DNA of 29,727 nucleotides from a virus (IMGVR_UViG_3300037258_000035:1-29727); one strand, 5' to 3'; shown: positions 1 to 7,485, counted from the first letter of the stretch. A program made the numbers and translations. Notes: a model not told the origin generated them from the letters alone.

Positions 1-304
1 TGCCCAACGTCAGCGGCGACCGTGGAGAGTTGACCATCTCCATGAAGTCGTCCACCTCTTCGGGCACCAGTGTCGCTTCGAAGAATGGCCCCGTTTGAAG
101 AACCACCTCGCGGGCCTGAGCCGCAGTCTCCTCGGGGGATGCGTTCTCGTCGGGTTCTGTCTGACCCAACAGGCGCTTGACGATCTCGAAGGGAACGTCG
201 TCGCGGTGACGGATCTTCCAGCTGCGACCGCCGAGAGTCAGCGTGCCGGAATAGCCAGGGCCAGAGCCGGATGGGGCGTCGAAATCCTGGTGTGGGAGGG
301 CCAT
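1..304 (-). CDS. Tail assembly chaperone, N-terminal part (cut by window edge)
   Basis: The frame starts at ATG 304-302, one base after the stop of the major tail protein gene, and stays open to the window edge, so only about 101 residues are visible. The peptide begins MALPHQDFDAPSGSG and contains GGRSWKIRHRDDVPFEIVKRLL and an acidic stretch. Position right after the tail tube gene and the short, acidic, soluble character match the tail assembly chaperones of siphoviruses, which bind the tape measure protein during tail assembly. The family usually has a second, frameshifted product, but that region lies outside the window. The assignment rests mainly on gene order and composition. Confidence 0.7.
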   Translation of the reverse strand, partial: MALPHQDFDAPSGSGPGYSGTLTLGGRSWKIRHRDDVPFEIVKRLLGQTEPDENASPEETAAQAREVVLQTGPFFEATLVPEEVDDFMEMVNSPRSPLTLG

Positions 305-305
305 G

Positions 306-932
306 TCAAGCCGCCAGGTCGGGTTCGAAGATGAACCGGAAGGGCTGGTTGCTCGGCGTGGTGGGGCCGACGCTGGCGAGCTTGGGGTATTCCAGCGCGA
401 ATTCGCATGAGTACATCGTCTTGTTGTTGCCCTTGCGGTGGATCGTGCTGATCATGCCGGTCTGGAGCGCTTGGCGGATAATGATGCGCCCATACGGGTC
501 AGAAGAGGTGGTCTGTACCGATCCGTTCTGCTCGTCAATGGAGTCCCATCCGAGCATGACACGCACGTCGCCACCAGGGGTCACGGGCTCCTGCCACAGT
601 GACCCATCCGAGTTGGAACCTTGGTTCTCCTGCGCCGTGATTCCACAGTTGAGAGCGAAGGCCAGATTCTGCCGGGTCGTTTCGGCCAGGACAAAGGTCA
701 GCTTGCCCGAATAGCTCACGATGGCCTGCTCAACCGGCCAAAACAGCTCTTCCACCTCGACGGCAGCGGTCTGCGGTCCGAAGGCGAAGGATGAACCCTG
801 GTCGGTGAAGCCCAAAGGCGTCCATCCGCTGGGCCACGCTCCGGTGACGGAAGTGGGTTCGGTATTGCCAAGAGGAGCGGCGTACAGGACGCCAGCACCG
901 ATTTTCAAATTGGCTGGATCAAAAACACCCAT
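306..932 (-). CDS. Major tail (tube) protein
   Basis: This 208-residue protein starts MGVFDPANLKIGAG at ATG 932, with a GAGGAG ribosome site about 8 bases upstream. It is rich in beta-strand-forming segments and has no transmembrane segment. Its place between the tail terminator and the tail assembly chaperone is the standard place of the tail tube protein, which polymerises into the tail shaft. The C-terminal part (IIIRQALQTGMIS, then MYSCEFALEYPKL) reads like the late strands of tube proteins. The stop is TGA. A 117-base gap with no clear gene separates it from the upstream gene. Confidence 0.75.
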   Translation of the reverse strand: MGVFDPANLKIGAGVLYAAPLGNTEPTSVTGAWPSGWTPLGFTDQGSSFAFGPQTAAVEVEELFWPVEQAIVSYSGKLTFVLAETTRQNLAFALNCGITAQENQGSNSDGSLWQEPVTPGGDVRVMLGWDSIDEQNGSVQTTSSDPYGRIIIRQALQTGMISTIHRKGNNKTMYSCEFALEYPKLASVGPTTPSNQPFRFIFEPDLAA

Positions 933-1049
933 CTAATACTCCTCGCCTTCGTATCTGCCCGAAGTAGGCTGGCTTACTGCTTATCGGACGCCTTTGCCCG
1001 ACACCTCCGATAGTAAGTTCAGCGAGCACCCCGAATAGAGGATGGGTAC

Positions 1050-1502
1050 TTAGCCCACGACGGTGGGAGAGGTGGCAGTCACCGTGCAGGTGATGTGGCA
1101 GATCATCCGGGGCCAGCCCGTTTCGTCGTCGGGCTTGTCGTAGGCCGTCTGGAACAGGACGTTCTGCATGGCAGTATTGCCCGTGGGATTCAGGGGGGTC
1201 CGGGCTGGATACTGATTACAGACGTGCTCGATGGCGATCGTCAGTTTCCGAACTGACTCGTAGTCCGAATTCTTCATTCCCCACACCTCGACCACGACCT
1301 GGATGTCCTGAACCGGCGCTTCGGTATTGGGCTGGAGTCCACCCCCCAGGCGACTGATACGCAACATCGGGGCGATGGTGGTACGAGAAAGCCGGAAGAA
1401 TACGCGGCCGTTGTGGAGCGAATTAAGGATCGGGTCGTTGCGCAGCCAGTACCGAATGTCGAACATCGCATCGGGCAGAACGAGGTTGAAGGTGTCGCTC
1501 AT
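1050..1502 (-). CDS. Tail terminator / tail completion protein
   Basis: A 150-residue protein starting MSDTFNLVLPDAMFDIRYWL at ATG 1502-1500. I chose this start because the ATG overlaps the TGA of the upstream gene by one base (TGATG). A longer open frame upstream is only the shadow of that gene. Position between the HK97-gp10-like gene and the tail tube gene fits the tail terminator, which caps the growing tail and joins it to the head. Alternating hydrophobic segments such as IQVVVEVWGM and the basic helix YESVRKLTIAIEHV fit small terminator folds. The stop is TAA. Function is inferred from position. Confidence 0.6.
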   Translation of the reverse strand: MSDTFNLVLPDAMFDIRYWLRNDPILNSLHNGRVFFRLSRTTIAPMLRISRLGGGLQPNTEAPVQDIQVVVEVWGMKNSDYESVRKLTIAIEHVCNQYPARTPLNPTGNTAMQNVLFQTAYDKPDDETGWPRMICHITCTVTATSPTVVG

Positions 1503-1930
1503 CAGCCCAGTACCAGATGTAACGCAGGGACCATGAAGGGCCTCGGTGCCATGAATCTGGTTCCATGCTCCAAGTAGGTCGCGTATTCCAGGGGCGAACC
1601 AACATTGGCGTAGACCGTTTCCTCCACTCCAAGCGTATGAAAGAGGGTGTTGAGAAGCGAGCCTGTATCGGACGAGGGCGGTTCGCCCGCTGCTGATGCC
1701 TGGTGCGGGGTAGTGCGGCCACCCGTAGCGAAGTTGGAGTAAATCTTCCCGTGGCGACTGAACGTCAGGACGCCCGGAAGGTATATACCACCCGAGCCGG
1801 GAATGAGAAGCAGGGCCTTCATCATCGCTTCGACTTCGTAAGCCTTCTTCTCTATGATCTGCCCGACCGGGCCCGCGGGATCGGCAAACATCGCCTGGAT
1901 GTTGCCCATGTTGAGTTCGACGTGACTCAC
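1502..1930 (-). CDS. HK97 gp10-like neck/tail-joining protein
   Basis: A 142-residue protein that starts with GTG at 1930-1928, overlapping the TAG stop of the upstream gene (TAGTG). The N-terminal half carries a helical segment with IIEKKAYEVEAMMKAL. The C-terminal half has VGSPLEYATYLEHGTRFMAP followed by RPFMVPAL, which is the recognisable signature of HK97 gp10-like proteins (Y..Y...GT....RPF). These proteins act at the head-tail interface. Length is typical for the family. The stop is TGA and overlaps the next start. Confidence 0.75.
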   Translation of the reverse strand: MSHVELNMGNIQAMFADPAGPVGQIIEKKAYEVEAMMKALLLIPGSGGIYLPGVLTFSRHGKIYSNFATGGRTTPHQASAAGEPPSSDTGSLLNTLFHTLGVEETVYANVGSPLEYATYLEHGTRFMAPRPFMVPALHLVLG

Positions 1931-2280
1931 TACTGCGCCAGACCCTCAACTAGACGAAGCGTGGCTTGCATCCCCGAGATGGAAAAGGCGCCGAATGGTG
2001 TGGGACCGAGTGCGACCCAGATGCGACCGCTGCTCTCTGTCACGATGTCTGATTCCTTAAGGTCGCAGGGATCACAGGTGAGCTTGGAGGTATAGACCAC
2101 GCGGTCCCCGATGGTCAGAATGGCATTGGCCGTAGGTACACCCACCACAGCGCGAATACCCGTCGCGATGACGGTTGTGGATGGATCAGGGTATGCCTGC
2201 GGACCGTCATATGGGTCCTGAAGATCAGGCAGCGTGCTGCGAACGATCGATATCAGCGTGGTTGACAACGGGATCGGCAC
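1930..2280 (-). CDS. Head closure (stopper-type) connector protein
   Basis: A 116-residue frame with start GTG 2280-2278 chosen because GAGG lies 5 bases upstream. An in-frame ATG at 2310 lies inside the upstream gene and is less likely. The peptide begins VPIPLSTTLISIVRSTL and has a strand-rich middle (RVVYTSKLTCDPCDLKESDIV) typical of small beta-barrel stoppers. It sits between the adaptor and the gp10-like gene, the usual head-closure slot. Its stop is TAG immediately followed by TGA, so readthrough of the amber codon would add only one residue. Confidence 0.55.
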   Translation of the reverse strand: MPIPLSTTLISIVRSTLPDLQDPYDGPQAYPDPSTTVIATGIRAVVGVPTANAILTIGDRVVYTSKLTCDPCDLKESDIVTESSGRIWVALGPTPFGAFSISGMQATLRLVEGLAQ

Positions 2281-2287
2281 AGTCGCC

Positions 2288-2965
2288 TCACGTCTGCCAG
2301 GCGTATCCACCCTGCGGGTGGCGCCACTTCCGAATTGCCTTACGCAGTGCCGGGTCCGTATCCATCAGGCTCGACAGGTCGCCCGAAATCGACACACCAC
2401 CGACCGACATCGACTTCGTACCCCCCGGCATCCCCAACAGCACCACGGGATTCAGCCGGTACAAAGCCACGGTACAGATGATGCGACGGAGCCTCGGAGG
2501 GATCGTCTGCTGCGTATAGCCACCCCAGTACGTCAGCACCGTTTGTGGCGGCACCACACCCGTGTAGAAGGGCATCCAGGGCAACGGGGAGAACCAGCCG
2601 ACCCACACACCATCGCCCTGGATAATAGAGGAGCCGGTGTTGTCAGTGGCAGGGTCGTAGACCTCGACGCCGGAGATCACGGGCTGGTTGACGTCGATCG
2701 GGGTAGCGGAGGGATACACCATCCCGTTGGGGTAAAGATACTGCGCCTCGGTGTATTCGCCATAGACGAGGGTGCGGCGGCATTCCTGGCTCAGATCCCA
2801 GATGACTTCGGTGATCATGTCGTCAATGTCATCGATCCCCGAGGCCACGTCTTTGGTGATCTTCTGGTACTGCTGGGCGCTGACGAGGGGCTCACACGTG
2901 GGGCTGCCTTCGACATCGTTGGGCGTCAGCGGCAGTACGTTGTCGTTGAGGTTGATGACACTCAT
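2288..2965 (-). CDS. Head-tail adaptor (connector) protein
   Basis: A 225-residue protein starting MSVINLNDNVLPLTPNDVEG at ATG 2965, overlapping the upstream TGA in the ATGA arrangement. The N-terminal third is helical (SAQQYQKITKDVASGIDDID, then ITEVIWDLSQECRR). The C-terminal part has PPRLRRIICTVALYRLNPV and ends in a helix-rich tail. This architecture and the gene order after the capsid protein fit the head-tail adaptors that dock on the portal. The stop is TGA. No membrane segments are visible. Confidence 0.6.
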   Translation of the reverse strand: MSVINLNDNVLPLTPNDVEGSPTCEPLVSAQQYQKITKDVASGIDDIDDMITEVIWDLSQECRRTLVYGEYTEAQYLYPNGMVYPSATPIDVNQPVISGVEVYDPATDNTGSSIIQGDGVWVGWFSPLPWMPFYTGVVPPQTVLTYWGGYTQQTIPPRLRRIICTVALYRLNPVVLLGMPGGTKSMSVGGVSISGDLSSLMDTDPALRKAIRKWRHPQGGYAWQT

Positions 2966-3294
2966 GCTGCATCTCCTCTTGGGCTACGACGCTGACCCCG
3001 CTTCTTTTTGGCTGGCTCCGTTGTCCCACGCTTGGTGCCAATCTCGGCCCAGGTCATCAGAAGCCCTTCCTCATCCACCGGGTGGAGCTGTCCGGCCCGA
3101 TATGCCAATGTCCCGTCCCGGCGCCAGAACAGGCGCTCAGTAGTCTCTACACGCTCACGGGTGGGATCGGGTGCCTTGGACATATCAGGCCAGGGATAGG
3201 TTTCGACCGTCCAGGGGATATCAGTGGTGGTGGCGCGCTGCTGGCGATGGACACGAAGGATCGACCCTGTTCCTCCATCGCTGCGTCGTGTCAT
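2962..3294 (-). CDS. Structural-cluster protein of unknown function
   Basis: A 110-residue protein from ATG 3294 (MTRRSDGGTGSILRVHRQQR). A GTG at 3303 in the same frame is an alternative start. The middle has ERLFWRRDGTLAYRAGQLHP and the C-terminus is strongly basic (AKKKRGQRRSPRGDAA). Its TGA overlaps the ATG of the adaptor gene, so the two are probably translated together. I do not recognise the family. Upstream, the same frame is open back to 3924 and is interrupted only by two TAG codons (3352-3354 and 3469-3471). See the separate entry for that chain. Confidence 0.6.
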   Translation of the reverse strand: MTRRSDGGTGSILRVHRQQRATTTDIPWTVETYPWPDMSKAPDPTRERVETTERLFWRRDGTLAYRAGQLHPVDEEGLLMTWAEIGTKRGTTEPAKKKRGQRRSPRGDAA

Positions 3295-3468
3295 GCTGCC
3301 CACTCTAAGGCTTCGCGGCCCTGGCAGTAGGCGACCCCCCGTCTCGGGCGTCTACGGATGATTCATGGGGCACACTACGGCCCGTTCCGGGATCTCCCCG
3401 GACACCACTTCCGCAGACGTCCCGATTTGGCGGGCGGTTCCGGTGTCCGCTTCGAAGTGTAGCAGCCG

Positions 3469-3924
3469 CTAGGGAAGGGGACCGTACTTCTCCTGATAGG
3501 ACGCCAGGTCTTTTCTTAGTTCAACCCAATATCGAACATTGTCGGATTGAATTCTCATTCCATCCGTGAAGAGGACATAACCAGAACCGCATCCAGTATC
3601 GTCATAACCGTGACCACAACAGGCGAAGGCCACACCGGGAAGAATCCCGAGACATGGATCTACCTTCTCATTCTGATCTGAGGCCGATTCAGTTGGGAAA
3701 AGACCGCACTGCGCACATCGCGGATCAGTTTCTTCCGAAAACGGCTTTCCGGTAATGATATGGAACCGCGAGACGTGATCCAAAAAGTCCTCCTCTTCCC
3801 ACTCATCCTCGGGATCCCTGTCTAGCACGTAGGCATATGGATTACCGCGTGAAGATCCAATCTGGAAGAGACGATCACCCCAGCGCTTTTCCGCCATTTC
3901 CCACATCTCGCCATACCGTCTCAC
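3469..3924 (-). CDS. Cys-rich phage protein with ACCGHG motif, unknown function
   Basis: A 151-residue acidic protein starting MRRYGEMWEMAEKRWGDRLF at ATG 3924, overlapping the TGA of the upstream HNH gene. It has CAQC near residue 80, then a Cys-rich block PCLGILPGVAFACCGHGYDD followed by TGCGSGYVLFTDGMRI. The spaced Cys/His residues suggest metal binding. The gene lies with an HNH gene between the capsid and connector genes, a place where movable accessory genes are often found. It ends in TAG, and in-frame readthrough would continue for 38 codons to a second TAG. Function is unknown. Confidence 0.7.
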   Translation of the reverse strand: MRRYGEMWEMAEKRWGDRLFQIGSSRGNPYAYVLDRDPEDEWEEEDFLDHVSRFHIITGKPFSEETDPRCAQCGLFPTESASDQNEKVDPCLGILPGVAFACCGHGYDDTGCGSGYVLFTDGMRIQSDNVRYWVELRKDLASYQEKYGPLP

Positions 3925-4860
3925 GAGGCTTCCCCGTTCTCCCCGCGCAATTCCTTCAACTCATCCTCTAGTTCACGAATTCTTCGCTGGGCTTCCTTTC
4001 GCCGCCAGGCACTCTCTTCCACGGTGATGGTACTGTGTTCGTCCGCCAGAAGGACACTGAGATTCTCGGATCGATTGTCGTCCTTGATGCCGTTGATGTG
4101 ATGCACTTGCTCAAGGGGCGTCAGGACACGCCCGAGTGTCTGTGACGCCACATATCGGTGTTCCATGATCCAGCCATTTCCGTGGGACATCGGATTATCT
4201 GGTTCCCAGATCATCAGGTAACCATTGATCTGCTTACGGACTTCTCGTCCGTTATGCCAACGCCCGATCCCGTTCTTGGTCCTGCTTCTGGACTCACACC
4301 CCTTGTCGTGAAAGCGGATATTTCGTTTCACACGTGAGGGAGAGTGATCCATCATTACGGGGCACCTAGTCCCATCCATGAGGATTCCCTCGCATTGCAC
4401 TTGAGTCTGGCTGCGTTTCTGCCAAAGGTCGTAGTGCTCTTTACCGCAGAAGCGGGCTTTGGAATTAGGTGTGAGGGCTTCGAACGGCTCGTCGTCCCAC
4501 TGACATATGAGCATCGGACGTGGTTTTCGTGGTTTTGAACCAACGATGTTGCGGCACTTCTCTGTGCAGAAGAATCGTCCAGTCGTGCTTTTCTCGTAGG
4601 TGCTAGGCCATACCTCCTTGCTTCCTGGACCTACGCAGCAATCAAGCGCAGCGCATGGGACGGTGATCTTCGGTTTACGCGCCCTTGGATGTGGAACCTT
4701 GGTTTCGGCCCGATTTCCTGTTTCGACGCATTCGCGACAAAACACCAGACCAGTCTTGTTTTTTGCAAGCTGGCCCGGTGTTCTATCGACGGTATTGGTA
4801 CATCCTGGTCCTGCACATGGCAGGCTGATTCTTTCAACTTTTGGTCTACCCCATACCCAT
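3921..4860 (-). CDS. HNH endonuclease with tandem zinc-finger repeats; start region out of frame
   Basis: The C-terminal half is an HNH domain: NPMSHGNGWIMEHRYVA, then LEQVHHINGIKDDNRSENL, the typical nuclease core, followed by a coiled-coil tail. The N-terminal half has three to four Cys repeats, each with CxxxxC and later FCxxxC (for example PCAALDCC and FFCTEKC). The first repeat (SLPCAGPGCTN...VFCRECV) lies upstream of the first in-frame start-type codon, GTG 4745. This frame opens at TAA 4880-4878 and has no ATG, GTG or TTG before that repeat. An ATG at 4860 lies in another frame and reads ATG GGT ATG GGG TAG. A +1 slip at GGG-TAG would join it to the repeat frame. The exact N-terminus is therefore uncertain. 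The stop is TGA. Confidence 0.75.
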
Positions 4861-4920
4861 AAACCTATTAGGAATGGTTACCTCAAGTCAACTGAATCAT
4901 TTTGTATGGTGCATTTACCC

Positions 4921-6195
4921 CTATACGGTTTGTACACCAACAAAAAGGTCCGGTCGGAAGACAAGGAGCCCGATTCTCTCCTCGCACACCATGAGAATCT
5001 GGTTCATCTCGGCATACCTTTCGCGGTATGTCTGGATGTTCACTTCCTCACGGTCAGCGATCATGGCACCGAGCTGGAAGTCGCCTACCAGCGCCGTGTT
5101 GACCGCCATCGCACGGGTGCGGTAGGACGGAACGCCCCAGACGGTCAGGGGCAGCGCCGAGAAGGGCGTCCCTGCGTCGAAGGTTCCCGCTCCACCCGCT
5201 GCACGCTTGGTGAACATGTTCCAGGCGTTCGTCGGGTTGAGGACGACCGCGGTGGGCGTGCCGTCGTGGTTCTCAACCTGGGCGAAGGCCGCACCGAACG
5301 TGACGGCATTGTCGTCCACTCCGTCGCTTTCCACGATGGACTGACTCAGCACCCCGTTGGTCTGCAAGATGCCAGCGATGTCAGGCCAGGTGCCCGAACC
5401 GTTGAGCAGCTCGTTGTCCTCCTTGAACTTGACCATGTAGGGCAGACGGGTGTTGATGTACTGCACTACCGCCTGGGCGTCCGAGAACAGCTGCTTGCTG
5501 ATGACCAGCGTGGCGGCAATGACCGTGGGGTCAGCCTTGGCGCCCTGGAAGCTCAGGGTGGCGTTCGGCTTCTCGCCACCTTCTGCCACAGCCGAGGCTG
5601 CCTCGTAGTCCGTGGGGTTGAGTTCCTGGACGTAGGGGATCGCTGACAGCGTGGTGGTCATCGTCGGGATGAGGTCACGCAGGTACAGGCGAGCCTGACG
5701 GGGGATCGGGGCGATCGGCTGGCCGACCGGCAGCAAGTTGCCCGCTCCCGATGGGTCATAGTTCGGTGGTCCCGCCGTGCCCCACTCCGACACCGAGCGA
5801 TACATGATGTCGTCCACGGCACGGAACATCGACTCCAGCGAACCGACGTCCGAGAACGAGTGCTCCCAGGCGTCGGAGTGACCCTTCATGACCCAATCCA
5901 CCATGTCGGGGGTGACGAAAGCCTCCCCAACGCTGCGGACGCCCAGCGTGTCGCCGTCGATGCCACGGGGACGACGAACGCCGCCTCGGGTCGCTGCGAT
6001 CTTGGTCTGGGCACGACGGTCCTCAAGGTCGATGAGCGTCATAGCGGTGTCTACCGCCTCAGCTTCGTTGGCAAGGCTGCGAACCTTGTCCCCGAAGTCA
6101 GATGCCTCGGCATCGAGGTCACTTAGTTCGCCGCGCAGTTCCTTCGCACGGACCTCCAAGTCCTCAATCGAGGCTTCCTTGTAATCCACTGGCAT
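4921..6195 (-). CDS. Major capsid protein, HK97 fold, with N-terminal scaffold-like domain
   Basis: A 424-residue protein starting MPVDYKEASIEDLEVRAKEL at ATG 6195 with AAGGAG about 9 bases upstream. Residues 5-70 are a charged coiled coil, like the delta domain of HK97 gp5 that acts as scaffold and is removed by the prohead protease. A basic segment (RGGVRRPRG) follows. The rest reads as an HK97 capsid: LLPVGQPIAPIPRQARLYL, a P-domain helix region with VISKQLFSDAQAVVQYI, and a C-terminal strand pair ending LLVFRPDLFVGVQTV. It ends TAG GGG TAA, so amber readthrough would add only two residues. Unusually, it lies about 14 kb from the protease gene. Confidence 0.9.
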   Translation of the reverse strand: MPVDYKEASIEDLEVRAKELRGELSDLDAEASDFGDKVRSLANEAEAVDTAMTLIDLEDRRAQTKIAATRGGVRRPRGIDGDTLGVRSVGEAFVTPDMVDWVMKGHSDAWEHSFSDVGSLESMFRAVDDIMYRSVSEWGTAGPPNYDPSGAGNLLPVGQPIAPIPRQARLYLRDLIPTMTTTLSAIPYVQELNPTDYEAASAVAEGGEKPNATLSFQGAKADPTVIAATLVISKQLFSDAQAVVQYINTRLPYMVKFKEDNELLNGSGTWPDIAGILQTNGVLSQSIVESDGVDDNAVTFGAAFAQVENHDGTPTAVVLNPTNAWNMFTKRAAGGAGTFDAGTPFSALPLTVWGVPSYRTRAMAVNTALVGDFQLGAMIADREEVNIQTYRERYAEMNQILMVCEERIGLLVFRPDLFVGVQTV

Positions 6196-6337
6196 AGTCA
6201 GTACTCCTTAGTTGTCGATTCGGATGAACTTCCATCAACGACTTTCGACTGGAGTAAATCGACCCTCAGTGCGCTGCGTCTGTACGAAACAGTATTACTG
6301 CCCATATGCCCGAATGGTGGATGGTGGATGGTGACGC

Positions 6338-6381
6338 GAATCGACCCCAGCGAGAAGGAGATCTAGCGCCGGGGTCGATTC
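6338..6381. repeat. 11-bp inverted repeat upstream of the capsid gene
   Basis: Arms GAATCGACCCC (6338-6348) and GGGGTCGATTC (6371-6381) are perfectly complementary around a 22-base loop that contains GAAGGAGATC. Neither side has a T-run, so it is not a classical terminator. Just beside it (6315-6334) is a short tandem GGATGGT repeat. It lies in the 5' leader or promoter region of the capsid gene, so it could be an operator or an mRNA-stabilising hairpin. Confidence 0.6.
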
Positions 6382-6409
6382 AGGGAAGGTGGGTCCAATC
6401 CCGTCTCAC

Positions 6410-6415
6410 ACTATA
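6410..6415 (-). promoter_or_regulatory. Possible -10 element (TATAGT) for the capsid gene
   Basis: TATAGT on the minus strand lies directly downstream of the terminator hairpin at 6430-6463 and about 215 bases before the capsid ATG. The expected -35 site falls in the terminator arm and matches poorly, so this is only a candidate. Confidence 0.3.
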
Positions 6416-6429
6416 GATCGGGAAATAGA

Positions 6430-6463
6430 GAAGAACCCCCCCAGATCAGATGGGGGGTTCTTC
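6430..6463. terminator. Strong bidirectional terminator-type hairpin before the capsid gene
   Basis: A 12-bp stem, GAAGAACCCCCC against GGGGGGTTCTTC, with a short loop. On the minus strand it is followed by TCTCTATTTCC, on the plus strand it ends TTCTTC. It would separate the tRNA/HNH transcript from the capsid transcript. Confidence 0.7.
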
Positions 6464-6543
6464 AACTCACGGGGGTCTCTGGCGAACCAGTCTGATCGAC
6501 CCACTCATTTTGTAGTCAGTAAGCCTGGAAGAGGCTCTTGCGT

Positions 6544-6616
6544 TGCTCGCCCAAGGAGTCGAACCCTGGTGTTTGCGGGTTATGAGCCCACCGTGGAAAC
6601 CGTTTCACTCGCGTGC
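6544..6616 (-). tRNA. tRNA-like gene, anticodon CAT (Met), degenerate acceptor stem
   Basis: Size is 73 nt. Anticodon arm GTGGG/CCCGC with loop CTCATAA, T arm with TTCGACT loop. The acceptor GCACGCG/GGCGAGC pairs at only 5 of 7 positions. It lies apart from the main array, beyond the HNH gene, and may be decaying. Confidence 0.6.
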
Positions 6617-6664
6617 GGACATCAGGGTATACCCGATCCCTACGAAAGGTCAACAGTTTGCCCC

Positions 6665-7240
6665 CTACGCCACCGCTTCCACGCCAAGGTAGGGCAACCA
6701 CTCAGGGAAGGGCTTCTGAGCCAGGAGATACGCCGTAACCCCCGTAGGAACGAAGGGGTGGCGGGTGAGGGTCCACCGCTTGACCCAAGCATCGACTGCT
6801 CCTGGGACATTCGGCTTGTCCGGTCCCATGACGAGCATCTCCTCTAGGGTGTGGTCCTTCTTTTGGGCATTGCAGCTTCGACAGGCTGCTGTCACGTTGC
6901 GCCAGTTGTGTGAACCACCCTTCGCCCGAGGTTGGATATGGTCCATCGTTCCGTCAATGGGGCCGAGGTTCTCCTTCCCGCAATAGGCGCACTGGTACTG
7001 GTCACGGGCCATGACGGCCTTCGTCGTCAGTAAAACTGACCGATGGACTTCGGGCATGTCGATGTACCGCTTGAGCCTCGCCACCGATGGGACCATGACG
7101 CTGAACTGGGCGCTGCGGATGACGCGAGGTGAGTATTCGACCACCTCGACCTTTTCCGCCATGTAGAGCCGTACCATACGGCGGTCTGGCATGATGGCAT
7201 GAGGGAGGTAATCAGCGTTCAAGAGCAGCGCCCTAGTCAT
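6665..7240 (-). CDS. HNH endonuclease
   Basis: A 191-residue protein starting MTRALLLNADYLPHAIMPDR at ATG 7240, with AGGAG 8 bases upstream. The N-terminal part (LNADYLP...) and the core CAYCGKE, then TMDHIQPRAKGGSHNWRNV and ACRSCNAQKKDHT, form a complete HNH site with two CxxC zinc pairs. This is the common free-standing phage HNH type, with DNA nicking or cutting as the expected activity. It closes the tRNA array. Such genes are often homing endonucleases but can also act in packaging, and nothing here decides between these. The stop is TAG, with TGA five codons later. Confidence 0.88.
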   Translation of the reverse strand: MTRALLLNADYLPHAIMPDRRMVRLYMAEKVEVVEYSPRVIRSAQFSVMVPSVARLKRYIDMPEVHRSVLLTTKAVMARDQYQCAYCGKENLGPIDGTMDHIQPRAKGGSHNWRNVTAACRSCNAQKKDHTLEEMLVMGPDKPNVPGAVDAWVKRWTLTRHPFVPTGVTAYLLAQKPFPEWLPYLGVEAVA

Positions 7241-7288
7241 CTCGATCTCCTCTTTCTTATGTCCATGATCTGACTCCTGTTGTGCAAC

Positions 7289-7313
7289 ATCTTTTGTAGT
7301 TCTACAAAAAGAT
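7289..7313. repeat. AT-rich palindrome between tRNA-Leu and HNH gene
   Basis: ATCTTTTGTAG is followed after two bases by CTACAAAAAGAT, giving a near-perfect palindrome in an otherwise GC-rich region. It could be an operator or a processing hairpin for the 3' end of the tRNA transcript. Confidence 0.45.
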
Positions 7314-7314
7314 T

Positions 7315-7404
7315 TGGTCCGGGAGGTCGGATTCGAACCGACACGGGCACCTGAGCCCAGTGGGATTTAAAGCCACCGCGGATAGCCATTTTCGCCACTC
7401 CCGG
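7315..7404 (-). tRNA. tRNA-Leu (TAA)
   Basis: Acceptor CCGGGAG/CTCCCGG with encoded CCA, anticodon loop TTTAAAT, long variable arm as expected for Leu. Reads UUA. Confidence 0.88.
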
Positions 7405-7408
7405 ATAG

Positions 7409-7485
7409 TCCTGACGACGGGAATCGAACCCGCAACCTTCTCCGTTTGAAGGAGACGCCTCTGCCTTTGGTTGGGCTACGTCAGG
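7409..7485 (-). tRNA. tRNA with anticodon CAA (nominally Leu), short variable loop
   Basis: Acceptor CCTGACG/CGTCAGG, anticodon arm TCTCC/GGAGA with loop TTCAAAC. The variable loop is only 5 nt (AGGTT), which is unusual because Leu tRNAs normally have a long variable arm. Confidence 0.8.

Larger units (their letters stand above)
2962..3924 (-). other. Second TAG-interrupted open frame
   Basis: From ATG 3924 to TGA 2962 one frame is broken only by TAG at 3471-3469 and 3354-3352. It joins the Cys-rich gene (3469-3924), a 38-codon segment and the unknown structural-cluster gene (2962-3294). The segment between the TAGs contains EIPERAVVCPMNHP. A GC-rich hairpin (TCCGG/CCGGA) lies in the same region. 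Confidence 0.6.

Noticed and set aside
1050-1949. 299-residue version of the tail terminator gene
   Set aside because: The first half is a shadow of the gp10-like gene. The ATG at 1502 with TGATG overlap fits the neighbours.
4600-5646. 348-residue plus-strand ORF
   Set aside because: It runs antisense across the capsid and HNH genes, both strongly supported, and has low-complexity shadow composition.
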